Assembly: GCA_002354135.1 (NCBI GenBank)
Contig: DEKZ01000116.1
Span: forward strand, 3,615-18,079
Direction of reading: 5' to 3'
Length of the DNA: 14,465 nt
Origin: Massilia sp. UBA2709
GTDB lineage: Bacteria; Pseudomonadota; Gammaproteobacteria; Burkholderiales; Burkholderiaceae_D
Below the pieces are notes generated by a model that was not told where the DNA came from, searched no databases, and saw only the letters and a list, made by a program, of their open reading frames with translations. Below, one piece after another: positions 1 through 6,834 of the stretch. A program made the position numbers and the translations under genes. Positions within the stretch are counted from its first letter, which is position 1, and each line of letters begins with the position of its first letter.

Positions 1-1
1 G

Positions 2-343
2 CGCATGGCCCTGTCGCCGCAGGTCACGCCCACCATCGCCTACCTGATGATCATCGGCGCCGCGCGCGAGCACCCGGACCAGGTGTGGGCCTTTGCCGTG
101 GCCAACCGCGAGGCCCTGCTGAGCAATGCCGACGCCGTCGAGCGCAACCGGGTGTTCGCCGACATCGTCGGCGGCTCCTTTGATGCGCGCCATGCGGATA
201 TGATGGAAGACTATGTAGCCAAGAACTTCGGCCAGGATGCCCGGGTCGAAGCCCAGCGCGTGGGCAACGGCATCCGCATCCGCGCCGCGCAGAAGGCGCG
301 CCTCCTGCCCCAGGTGCGCGCCGCGCTGGCGCCGCAACAGTAA
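2..343 (+). CDS. C-terminal part of an M1-family aminopeptidase (5' end outside window)
   Basis: The reading frame is open from the window edge and ends in TAA at 341-343. The ATG at position 5 is probably an internal Met, so this is a fragment of a longer gene. The visible 113 or so residues are helical and resemble the ERAP1-like C-terminal domain of M1 zinc aminopeptidases: a segment 'HPDQVWAFAVANREALL', then 'RNRVFADIVGGSFD', then a helix rich in Arg and Ala ending 'RLLPQVRAAL'. In the family this domain closes over the catalytic gluzincin domain; the HExxH and GAMEN motifs would lie upstream, outside the window. An M13 peptidase starts 12 bases after the stop, so the two are probably co-transcribed. 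The family call rests on the C-terminal domain alone. Confidence 0.75.
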   Translation, partial: RMALSPQVTPTIAYLMIIGAAREHPDQVWAFAVANREALLSNADAVERNRVFADIVGGSFDARHADMMEDYVAKNFGQDARVEAQRVGNGIRIRAAQKARLLPQVRAALAPQQ

Positions 344-355
344 CTGGAAACGACA

Positions 356-2479
356 ATGAGGAAACCCATGAAAAAAAGCCCAACCCTGACCCGGACCGCC
401 ATCGCCCTGGCCCTGTGCGGCGCCATGGCCGCGCCGGCCTTCGCCGCCGGCCAGGCCGCCACCGCGCCGGCCGCCGCCAAATCGGCTGACAAGCCGGCTG
501 AAAAGCCGGCCGACCAGCCTGCCGACAAAGCGGCCGACAAGTCCGCCAGCATGACCGTGCTGCCGGGCGACGACTTCTTCGCCTATACCAACGGCGACTG
601 GCTGGCCAGGACCGAGATCCCGGCCGACCGCGGCTCATGGAGTGCAATGGGCGCGCTGGCCGAGGAAACCAATACCCGCATCGCGAAGATGATCGAGGAG
701 CTGGGCGCGGCCAAGGGCACGGCCGGCGAAGCGCGCAAGGTGGCCGACTTCTACGCCGCCTACATGGACGAGGCGGCGATCGAGAAGCGCGGCCTGGCGC
801 CGATCAAGCCCATGCTGGCGCAGATTGCCGCGATCAAGGACAAGGCAGCCCTGGTGCGGGCGCTGGGCGCCTCGGTGCGCGCCGACGTCGACCCGCTCAA
901 CGCCACCGATTTCTTCACCGAAAATTTGTTCGGCGTCTGGATCGCCCAGGGCCTGAGCGACCCGTCGCGCAACCTGCCTTACCTGCTGCAGGGCGGCCTG
1001 GGCATGCCCGACCGCGCCTACTACCTCGAAAACAATGCCCGCATGGCCGAGCTGCGCACCAAGTACCAGCAGCACATCGCCGCCATGCTGAAACTGGCCG
1101 GTTTCGACAAACCCGAGGAGCGCGCCGCACGCGTGTTCGAGCTCGAACTGGCCCTGGCGCAGACCCACGCCACGCGCGAGGAGTCAGCGGACATCCAGAG
1201 GTCGAACAACGTCTGGACGCTGAAGGACTTCGCCAGCAAGGCGCCGGGCGTGGACTGGAATGCCTTCTTCAAGGCTGCTAAGCTGTCTGGCCAGGAGCGC
1301 TTCCAGGTCTACCACCCGAGCGCGGTGACGGGCGCGGCGCGCCTGCTGGCCGATGCCGACGTCGCCACCTGGCGCGATTACCTGGCCTTCCACAAGCTGA
1401 ACCAGTATGCCAGCCTGCTGCCGAAGGCCTTCGCCGACCAGCGCTTCGAGTTCAACGGCAAGGCCCTGACCGGCACGCCCCAGCAGTCGGTGCGCTGGAA
1501 GCGCGCGCTGGCCGCCACCAACGAGGCGATGGACGAGGCGGTCGGCAAGATCTACGTCGGCCGCTACTTCCCGGCCGAGGACAAGGCGCGCGTGCAGAAG
1601 ATGGTCGCCAACATCATCGACGCCTTCAGCCACCGCATCGACAAGCTCGAATGGATGGCGCCGGCCACGCGCGCCCAGGCCCAGGCCAAGGTGAAGTCGC
1701 TGTACGTGGGCGTGGGCTACCCGGACCGCTGGAAATCCTACGACGGCCTGGCGGTCAAGCGCGACGACGCCTTCGGCAACGCGGTGCGCGCCGAAGACTT
1801 CTACTACCAGCAGGAGCTGGCCAAGCTGGGACGCAAGCCCGAGCGCACCGACTGGGCGATGCCGCCGCAGCTCGTCAACGCGGTGAATTTGCCGCTGCAG
1901 AACGCGCTGAACTTCCCGGCCGCGATCCTGCAGCCGCCGTTCTTCGACCCGAAGGCGCCGGATGCGGTCAACTACGGCGCGATCGGCTCCATCATCGGCC
2001 ACGAGATCAGCCACAGCTTCGACGACCAGGGCGCCCAGTTCGACGCCCAGGGCCGCCTGCGCGACTGGTGGACCAAGGAAGACCTCGCGCATTTCAAGAA
2101 TGCATCGGCCAAGCTGGTGGCGCAGTACAACACCTATAAACCTTTCCCGGACCTGGCGGTCAACGGCCAGCTGACCCTGAGCGAGAACTTGGCCGACCTG
2201 GCCGGCCTGGAGGCGGCTTTCGACGCCTACAAGGCTTCGCCGGAGGGCAAGAGTGCGGGTATCGAGGGCGAGCGCCGCTTCTTCACCGGCTTCGCCCAGG
2301 GCTGGCGCACCAAGATGCGCGAAGCCTCGCTGCGCCGCATCGTCCTGACCGACGGCCACGCGCCGGCCCAGTACCGCACCCACATCGTGCGCAACCTGGA
2401 CGCCTGGTACAAGGCCTTCGACGTCAAGCCGGGCCAGGCGCTCTACCTGGCGCCGCAGGAGCGCGTGCGCATCTGGTAA
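356..2479 (+). CDS. Secreted M13-family (neprilysin/PepO-like) zinc metallopeptidase
   Basis: This is an exported endopeptidase that should cleave short peptides. It has 707 residues from ATG 356, preceded by GGAAA; a second in-frame ATG at 368, preceded by GAGG, gives 703 and an equally good signal peptide, ending 'APAFA-A'. A Lys/Ala/Pro/Asp-rich linker follows (about residues 36-66), then the M13 N-terminal domain. Catalytic features are intact: HEISH zinc motif at 549-553, 'ENLAD' at 610-614 giving the third zinc ligand, and His668 and Arg674 matching the conserved C-terminal His and Arg. The protein ends 'VRIW', as usual. One oddity: the substrate-binding NAxY motif reads NAVN at 508-511, so the aromatic residue is missing. 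It lies 12 bases after the M1 fragment and is followed by a GC-rich hairpin. Length fits the family. Confidence 0.95.
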   Translation: MRKPMKKSPTLTRTAIALALCGAMAAPAFAAGQAATAPAAAKSADKPAEKPADQPADKAADKSASMTVLPGDDFFAYTNGDWLARTEIPADRGSWSAMGALAEETNTRIAKMIEELGAAKGTAGEARKVADFYAAYMDEAAIEKRGLAPIKPMLAQIAAIKDKAALVRALGASVRADVDPLNATDFFTENLFGVWIAQGLSDPSRNLPYLLQGGLGMPDRAYYLENNARMAELRTKYQQHIAAMLKLAGFDKPEERAARVFELELALAQTHATREESADIQRSNNVWTLKDFASKAPGVDWNAFFKAAKLSGQERFQVYHPSAVTGAARLLADADVATWRDYLAFHKLNQYASLLPKAFADQRFEFNGKALTGTPQQSVRWKRALAATNEAMDEAVGKIYVGRYFPAEDKARVQKMVANIIDAFSHRIDKLEWMAPATRAQAQAKVKSLYVGVGYPDRWKSYDGLAVKRDDAFGNAVRAEDFYYQQELAKLGRKPERTDWAMPPQLVNAVNLPLQNALNFPAAILQPPFFDPKAPDAVNYGAIGSIIGHEISHSFDDQGAQFDAQGRLRDWWTKEDLAHFKNASAKLVAQYNTYKPFPDLAVNGQLTLSENLADLAGLEAAFDAYKASPEGKSAGIEGERRFFTGFAQGWRTKMREASLRRIVLTDGHAPAQYRTHIVRNLDAWYKAFDVKPGQALYLAPQERVRIW

Positions 2480-2491
2480 GCTCGAGGCGAG

Positions 2492-2524
2492 GGCGGCGCC
2501 GGCACGAGGCCGGCGCCGCCGCTT
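2492..2524 (+). terminator. GC-rich hairpin after the M13 peptidase gene
   Basis: A perfect 12-bp stem (2492-2503 with 2509-2520) closes a 5-base loop, ACGAG, 13 bases after the stop codon. Only a short pyrimidine run, GCTTTCC, follows, so a classical U-tract is lacking. It may be a weak terminator, or a hairpin that protects the 3' end of the peptidase mRNA while letting transcription run into the methyltransferase gene 17 bases further on. Confidence 0.4.
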
Positions 2525-2536
2525 TCCTGGACAGCC

Positions 2537-3205
2537 ATGAACAAGCATTCCGACGACAGTCTCGACGACATCAGCCGCCGCACGCTCGACCATTACGACC
2601 GTCATGCCCAGCAATTCTTTGCCGGCACCATCGACCACGACGTCAGCCAGAACGTCGCGGCCCTGCTGGAAGCGATCGCAGGCCCAGGTCCGTTCACGCT
2701 GCTCGACCTGGGCTGCGGGCCGGGACGCGACCTCAAGACCTTCAGCGCCCTCGGCCACCGCGCCATCGGCCTGGATGGCTCGAGCGAATTCGTCGCGATG
2801 GCGCGGGCCTGGAGCGGCTGCGAAGTCTGGCGGCAGGACTTCCTGCACCTGGACTTGCCGAAGAAAATGTTCGACGGCGTGTATGCGAATGCTTCGCTGT
2901 TCCACGTTCCCAGCGTGGCGCTGCCGGGAGTGCTGGCGGCGCTGCACGATACCCTCAAGCCGGGCGGGGTGCTGTTCAGTTCCAACCCGCGGGGGCACAA
3001 CGAGGAAGGCTGGAGCGGGCCGCGCTACGGCAGCTGGTACGACTATCCGACCTGGGAACGCCACCTGGTCGCCGCGGGCTTCCTGCCGATCCGGCATTAC
3101 TACCGTCCGGAAGGCCTGCCGCGCGAACAGCAGCCCTGGCTGGCCAGCCTGTGGCGCAAAGCCAATGTTAACGAACGTACAGAGGGCAGCGACAATCCGT
3201 CCTAA
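2537..3205 (+). CDS. Class I SAM-dependent methyltransferase
   Basis: A 222-residue Rossmann-fold methyltransferase, probably cytoplasmic. Motif I is clear, 'LLDLGCGPGRDL' at about residues 55-66, which binds S-adenosylmethionine. 'GLDGSSEFVAMAR' gives the acidic end of strand 2 that contacts the ribose. 'FDGVYANASLFHVP' matches motif IV of Methyltransf_25-type or UbiE/TehB-like enzymes, and 'LKPGGVLF' is the usual post-motif strand. The N-terminal 'HYDRHAQQFF' is typical of small-molecule methyltransferases of this group. The substrate cannot be told. The ATG at 2537 has no convincing Shine-Dalgarno sequence upstream, and the preceding hairpin lies close, so translation may be weak or the start uncertain. 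The next gene, a CsbD-like protein, begins 38 bases after the stop. Confidence 0.9.
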   Translation: MNKHSDDSLDDISRRTLDHYDRHAQQFFAGTIDHDVSQNVAALLEAIAGPGPFTLLDLGCGPGRDLKTFSALGHRAIGLDGSSEFVAMARAWSGCEVWRQDFLHLDLPKKMFDGVYANASLFHVPSVALPGVLAALHDTLKPGGVLFSSNPRGHNEEGWSGPRYGSWYDYPTWERHLVAAGFLPIRHYYRPEGLPREQQPWLASLWRKANVNERTEGSDNPS

Positions 3206-3242
3206 GGTGGAGCTTCGTTTCACTCAACCGAAGAGGCATGAC

Positions 3243-3419
3243 ATGAACGACGACCAAATCAAAGGCAAGGCCAAGGACATCGGCGGCAAGATCCAGGAAA
3301 AGGTCGGCGAAGCCGTCGGCAGCCGCCAGCAGCAGTCCGAAGGCCTGTCGAACCAGGCTGAAGGCAAGGTCCAGGAAAAAGTGGGCGATGTGAAGGACAT
3401 CTTCAAGGGCAACAAGTGA
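3243..3419 (+). CDS. CsbD-like stress protein (first copy)
   Basis: A 58-residue hydrophilic protein with no Trp, Tyr or Cys. Pattern 'MNDDQIKGKAKDIGGKIQEK' then a second related half 'AEGKVQEKVGDVKDIFKG', as in the CsbD family (named from a Bacillus sigma-B-controlled gene). Such proteins are usually induced by general stress; their molecular role is unknown. The start is ATG 3243, six bases after AAGAGG (3231-3236). An out-of-frame ATG at 3238 would yield only two residues. It is followed by a clear intrinsic terminator. About 57% identical by eye (33 of 58) to the second CsbD protein at 4953-5138, so the two are paralogues placed on either side of the AI-2E-type gene. Confidence 0.92.
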   Translation: MNDDQIKGKAKDIGGKIQEKVGEAVGSRQQQSEGLSNQAEGKVQEKVGDVKDIFKGNK

Positions 3420-3442
3420 TTCTCGCCCGTTTCCGGTAGCAG

Positions 3443-3473
3443 CAGCCGCGATGCGTCGCGGCTGTTTTGTTTT
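3443..3473 (+). terminator. Intrinsic terminator of the first CsbD gene
   Basis: A perfect 9-bp stem CAGCCGCGA/TCGCGGCTG (3443-3451 with 3456-3464) has a TGCG loop and is followed directly by TTTTGTTTT. It lies 24 bases after the CsbD stop codon on the same strand. Stem, loop and T-run all fit a Rho-independent terminator. Confidence 0.85.
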
Positions 3474-3513
3474 GGGAGCGTGTGGCCGGTGCGTGTGCGA
3501 TCGATCGGATGAT

Positions 3514-3605
3514 AACCATCGACGCGTGGACGGGAAACCCGTCCACCCTACGCCCCATGCATAGGACGTAGGGTGGACGGCTCCGCCGTCCACGCGTCGA
3601 TGGTT
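3514..3605. repeat. REP-like inverted pair (BIME-type element)
   Basis: Two 39-base units face each other: 3514-3552 (reverse) and 3567-3605 (forward), separated by 14 bases. In forward orientation each begins CGTAGGGTGGACGG and ends CCGTCCACGCGTCGATGGTT, and the units are identical except at the hairpin tip. Each holds a 9-bp, 3-base-loop hairpin (3526-3546 and 3573-3593). The tip differs by a compensatory swap, G-C in one unit and C-G in the other, plus loop TTT versus TCC. A GTAG tetranucleotide stands just 5' of the hairpin, as in the REP sequences recognised by TnpA-REP (RAYT) proteins. It sits between convergent genes, the usual place for such elements. No RAYT gene is in the window. 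Confidence 0.8.
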
Positions 3606-3648
3606 GGCGCTCGCGCAGCCCTGAACGTGCCGGCATCTACTACACGTC

Positions 3649-4734
3649 TTACGACTCCTCCACCTTGTCCCCCAGCACATCCTCCACATACAGCATCTGC
3701 ACCAGCACCTTGAGCGCCGCCGCCAGCGGCGTGGCCAGCGCCACGCCGGCAAAGCCGAACAGGGTGCCGAACACCAGCTGCATGACGATGGTCAGGGCTG
3801 GCGGCAGGTCGACGGCGCGCGACTCGATCAGCGGCTGCAGCAGGTAACCCTCGACCAGCTGCACGCCCGTGAACAGCAGGATGGTGTAGAGCGCCAGGTC
3901 CGGGCTCATCGAGAAGGCGATCAGCACGGCCGGCACGCCCGCCATGATCGGTCCGAGGTAGGGAATGAAGTCCAGCAGCCCGGCGATGATGCCGAGGATC
4001 AGGGCGAGCGGCACGCCCAGCATCGACAGGCCGATCGAGGTGACGACGCCGACGATCAGCATCGAGATGGATTTGCCGAGCAGCCAGCTGGCCAGCGTCT
4101 GGCCGATCTTCTCCATCACCTGGCGCGCACGCGGGCGCTTCGAGGGCGGGATCAGTTTGATGAAGCCGCTTGTATACAGGTGGGGCGAAGCGGCGAAATA
4201 AATGCCGACGAACAGGATGATCACCACGTTGCCCAGCGCCCCGATCACGCCGCCGAAGAACAGCCCGGCGTTCGGCACCAGCGAGGACATCTGCTTGACC
4301 ACCTGCTCGGGCGGCGGTAGTTCGGACATCACGCGCTTGAGTATCGGATGCGCGTTGACGAGCTGCTGGAGTTTCTCGATCGACTGCGGCACGGTTTCGG
4401 CCAGCTTGGTCGACTGCTCGGAAATCTGCGGCGCCATGGCCCAGCCGCCCAGGCCGATGACGGCGAACAGCAGCAGCACCACGGCCGCCAGTGCGATCTG
4501 GCGCTTCATCTTCGTGCGCCGCGCCAGCATGTCGCTCAGCTTGTACAGCAGCACCGCGCACAGGATGCAGGCGAAGACCAGCAGCAGGGCGTCGGCGGCG
4601 AGCCAGGCGGCGGCCAGTCCGAGGATGAAGAGCACGGCGATGCCGTTGATGATGGCCGTACGTTGCATCAGCTTGCGCTTGGGCGCGGCGTCCGCCTCGA
4701 CAGCCTGCGATGGGGAGTAGGATTGTTCGCTCAT
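3649..4734 (-). CDS. AI-2E/PerM-type (UPF0118) membrane transporter
   Basis: A 361-residue polytopic inner-membrane protein. After a charged N-terminus come two hydrophobic helices (about 27-67), another near 79-102, a soluble stretch (about 103-165), then several helices from about 170 to the C-terminus. Family features include 'ILGIIAGLLDFIPYLGPIMAGVP' in the second half and 'QLVEGYLLQPLIESRAVDLPP', both hallmark segments of the AI-2E transporter family (TqsA, YhhT, PerM). Members have been linked to autoinducer-2 export, to Na+/H+ antiport and to unknown substrates, so the substrate is open here. The ATG at 4734 lacks a strong Shine-Dalgarno sequence. The gene is convergent with the first CsbD gene and divergent from the second. 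Confidence 0.92.
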   Translation of the reverse strand: MSEQSYSPSQAVEADAAPKRKLMQRTAIINGIAVLFILGLAAAWLAADALLLVFACILCAVLLYKLSDMLARRTKMKRQIALAAVVLLLFAVIGLGGWAMAPQISEQSTKLAETVPQSIEKLQQLVNAHPILKRVMSELPPPEQVVKQMSSLVPNAGLFFGGVIGALGNVVIILFVGIYFAASPHLYTSGFIKLIPPSKRPRARQVMEKIGQTLASWLLGKSISMLIVGVVTSIGLSMLGVPLALILGIIAGLLDFIPYLGPIMAGVPAVLIAFSMSPDLALYTILLFTGVQLVEGYLLQPLIESRAVDLPPALTIVMQLVFGTLFGFAGVALATPLAAALKVLVQMLYVEDVLGDKVEES

Positions 4735-4838
4735 AATCGTGTCGAATTATCAAAAGGATAAGTCAACACTACCACCACGTCAGTACAACCGGCGCATGGA
4801 TGAGCAGCAAGGTCGCCAAGGAAGCGTGGCTTGACGTA

Positions 4839-4867
4839 TTGACGAGCTATGTGTGTGGCCGTACAGA
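4839..4867 (+). promoter_or_regulatory. Possible sigma-70-type promoter of the second CsbD gene
   Basis: TTGACG (4839-4844) is spaced 17 bases from TACAGA (4862-4867). The -35 box and the spacing are good; the -10 box matches only about half of TATAAT. It lies in the 218-base gap between divergent genes and points to the CsbD gene, leaving a leader of about 80 bases. It is a candidate only; a stress sigma factor may use another site that I cannot recognise. Confidence 0.3.
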
Positions 4868-4952
4868 TGGGCAGGCGGTGCGGGCGTACTCTGGACCCAT
4901 CGCGCGGCATGTCGACCGCGCCTTATTTGACTAACCTGTAAGGAGAACCATC

Positions 4953-5138
4953 ATGAACAAGGACCAAGTCGAAGGCAAACTGCAAGACATCGGCGGCAAG
5001 ATTCAGGAAGAAGCCGGCAAGCTGGTCGGCAATCGTGAGCAGGAAGCCAAGGGCCTGAAGAACCAGGTCGAGGGCAAGACCCAGGAAAAATATGGCGATG
5101 CGAAGGAAGTGCTGAAGGACGGCATCGATCGGGCATAA
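4953..5138 (+). CDS. CsbD-like stress protein (second copy)
   Basis: A 61-residue hydrophilic protein, 'MNKDQVEGKLQDIGGKIQEE' then 'VEGKTQEKYGDAKEVLKDG'. It has the same two-part pattern as the copy at 3243-3419 and is about 57% identical to it by eye. The ribosome site is strong, TAAGGAG at 4939-4945, seven bases before ATG 4953, so good expression is expected. A very stable terminator follows. The C-terminus is a little longer than in the first copy and carries a Tyr. The CsbD family is stress-induced, with no settled biochemical role. The gene stands alone between a divergent AI-2E-type gene and a convergent beta-helix gene, so it should be a single-gene transcript. Confidence 0.92.
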   Translation: MNKDQVEGKLQDIGGKIQEEAGKLVGNREQEAKGLKNQVEGKTQEKYGDAKEVLKDGIDRA

Positions 5139-5186
5139 AGCGCATGCCGGCCGATGGCATCAGTCTGCACCGGCCTGCAATGGAAC

Positions 5187-5225
5187 AAGGGCCCCGGCGT
5201 TTGCACGCCGGGGCCCTTCCTTTTT
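5187..5225 (+). terminator. Strong intrinsic terminator after the second CsbD gene
   Basis: A perfect 14-bp stem (5187-5200 with 5205-5218) closes a TTGC loop and is followed by CCTTTTT. It lies 48 bases after the CsbD stop and 44 bases before the stop of the convergent beta-helix gene. On the - strand the loop reads GCAA, but no T-run follows there, so it mainly serves the + strand. Confidence 0.92.
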
Positions 5226-5269
5226 AGTGCTGCCGACAGCTCGCGGCTTCGATCAGCCCGGCGTGACGC

Positions 5270-6469
5270 TTACTGGATTTCGTAGGCGCCGATGTCGATC
5301 TGGGTGCCCAGCGTCGAACGCGTGGTGTAGGCCGCGGTGTGCTGATAGCTGGCGGTGGCCTTCAGCGACAGGCCGCCGGACGAAGTGCCCGGGTTGGAGC
5401 CGGCATTGACGATCTGCGCGCCGGAAGCCGGACGCAGGTCGTAGGCCGCCTTGTTGACGAAGTCGCCCGAGACCGAGCGGTAATTGGTCTTCTGCACCGC
5501 AGAGGCCTGGCCGGTCACCGTGCCGCCGCCGCTGAAAATGTTGTTGATCAGCTTGGCCGGGGTTGCCGCATTCCGGATCGTGATGAACGTGCCGCGCGAG
5601 CTTTCGTCGTTGATGAACGTATTGTTGATCACGTACAGGTCGGTCTTGCGGTCGCCCACGCCTTCTTCACCGTAGGAAACCAGGGCCGGGTTGTTGTTCG
5701 AGGCCGGCTGCATGATCACGTTGCCGATGATGTAGGTGGTGCCGCCGTTCGGCACATTGATCTCGTAGCTCGGCTTGCCGGCTGCGGTGGTGCCGGTCTC
5801 GCCCGAACGCAGGCTCGAGAAACGGTTGTAGGCGATCATGTTGTACAGGGCGCGCGACTTCAGGTTGTGGCCGACGTTGGCGTCGTGCGAGAAGTTGTAG
5901 CGGAAGTAGAGCTTGGCAACCTTGCCGATGTAGAGGTTGTGGCTGTAGCCGTCGCCGTAGCCGTTGTGGCCGAACTCGTTGCGCTCGATGGTCACGGTGC
6001 TGGCGGTGTTCACGCCGCTCAGGATGCCGTTTTCGTTATCGTGCAGGAAGGAGTTACGCAGCGTGAAGTTGGTGCCTTCCAGGCGCAGGGCGGCGCCGTT
6101 GCGGTCGGCGACTTTGGCGCCGACCATTTCGACGTTGTCGACGGTGACGTTGTTGCCCTGGATGACCCAGGTGCCTTTCGACAGCGCAGCCTTGCCGGCG
6201 GCGTCGATCTTCGGACGGCCGTTCACGCCACGGATGATCAGGTTGCTGGCCGTAACGGCGCACACGTCGCCCGAATAGGTGGCGGCCTGGATTTCGACGA
6301 TGTCGCCGGTCTTGGCGGCGGCGAACGCCTTGCATGGGGTAGCGTAAGTCTTGCCTGAGCCGACGCTGAGGGTGGCGGCCGAGGCGGGTGCTGCAACAGC
6401 GGCGCCAACAACCAGGGCGGAGACGGCGACAGCGATGCGGTTGGTGGCGTTGATGCGGATCGATTGCAT
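5270..6469 (-). CDS. Secreted right-handed parallel beta-helix protein
   Basis: A 399-residue exported protein. ATG 6469 was chosen because GAGGA lies a few bases upstream and the N-terminus 'MQSIRINATNRIAVAVSALV' to 'APASA-A' is a good Sec signal; the frame itself opens further upstream at 6523. Residues 35-320 show repeated short strands with Asn-rich turns ('NNVTVDNVEM', 'TLRNSFLHDN', 'VINNTFIND', 'KLINNIFSG'), as in pectate-lyase-like beta-helices. Cys46 and Cys70 could form a disulphide. Three blocks stand out as likely functional: 'YSHNLYIG' 175-182, 'GHNLKSRA' 200-207 and 'SYEINVPNGG' 234-243. The C-terminus 'IDIGAYEIQ' is typical of the group. Polysaccharide binding or cleavage is likely but unproved. 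A long AT-rich region lies upstream. Confidence 0.88.
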   Translation of the reverse strand: MQSIRINATNRIAVAVSALVVGAAVAAPASAATLSVGSGKTYATPCKAFAAAKTGDIVEIQAATYSGDVCAVTASNLIIRGVNGRPKIDAAGKAALSKGTWVIQGNNVTVDNVEMVGAKVADRNGAALRLEGTNFTLRNSFLHDNENGILSGVNTASTVTIERNEFGHNGYGDGYSHNLYIGKVAKLYFRYNFSHDANVGHNLKSRALYNMIAYNRFSSLRSGETGTTAAGKPSYEINVPNGGTTYIIGNVIMQPASNNNPALVSYGEEGVGDRKTDLYVINNTFINDESSRGTFITIRNAATPAKLINNIFSGGGTVTGQASAVQKTNYRSVSGDFVNKAAYDLRPASGAQIVNAGSNPGTSSGGLSLKATASYQHTAAYTTRSTLGTQIDIGAYEIQ

Positions 6470-6834
6470 GGTGTTCCTCGTGTATTGCGCGCTTGTGAAG
6501 AGCGTCTGTGAGATCAGGAACACGCAGAATACCGCGAGGAATTAATTCCGTGGGGACATAATTTGTGTCTGGAAACCTAAACAGCCGAGTTCAAAAAAGA
6601 CACATTCCCATAGGAAAAAACGTGCCTATTGGCATGCAAAAAGGGTGCAAAAAAAATTTGAGCAGCGTGGCGTATACGAGACAGTATCTGTTGACTTTTT
6701 GCGTAATGACAGAACATTTCATTCCTACTCGGAAAGACTTTTTTTCCACATGGAAAATTTAAAGGGCCGGAAAACCGCTGGGCAAGCGGCTTTCCGGCCC
6801 TTTTTGCAACACGGAAGCGGTGCTGGACCGCCGA
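6470..6834. other. Gene-free AT-rich upstream region of the beta-helix gene
   Basis: About 365 bases lie between the beta-helix start and the peptidase stop. The part 6541-6760 is about 39% G+C (85 of 220 counted), against well over 60% in the neighbours. It holds A-runs at 6593-6598, 6615-6620, 6638-6642 and 6649-6656 and T-runs at 6696-6700 and 6739-6745, a pseudo-palindrome GACATAATTTGTGTC at 6555-6569, and an imperfect inverted repeat, CCCATAGG (6607-6614) with CCTATTGG (6625-6632). A terminator closes it at 6761-6805. I see no convincing coding frame and no clear -35/-10 pair on either strand. It most likely carries the regulatory region of the beta-helix gene. Confidence 0.5.
6761..6805. 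terminator. Bidirectional intrinsic terminator downstream of the peptidase gene
   Basis: A 13-bp stem AAAGGGCCGGAAA/TTTCCGGCCCTTT (6761-6773 with 6791-6803), one A-C mismatch, then 5 bp CCGCT/AGCGG with loop GGGCA. On the + strand TTTTT ends the structure; on the - strand the tail is TTTAAATTTTCC. The - strand S9 peptidase gene ends 30 bases away and probably uses it. The better T-run on the + strand has no known + strand gene to serve. Confidence 0.82.

Noticed and set aside
1184..3223. Very long open frame (679 codons) on the - strand opposite the M13 and methyltransferase genes
   Set aside because: It is a shadow produced by high-GC codon bias; the translation is Arg/Ala/Val-rich without motifs, while the + strand frames carry complete family motifs.
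3514..3605. Intrinsic terminator for the AI-2E-type gene
   Set aside because: The hairpins have no T-run on either strand, and the near-identical paired units fit a REP-like element better.
6691..6719. TTGACT at 6691 as the -35 box of a + strand small RNA ending at the 6761-6805 terminator
   Set aside because: At 16-18 base spacing no hexamer resembles TATAAT (ACATTT at 17); kept only as a remark.
6565..6762. Possible 65-residue protein on the + strand in the AT-rich gap
   Set aside because: There is no Shine-Dalgarno sequence, the composition is unlike the other proteins, and an open frame of this length proves little in a region this AT-rich.
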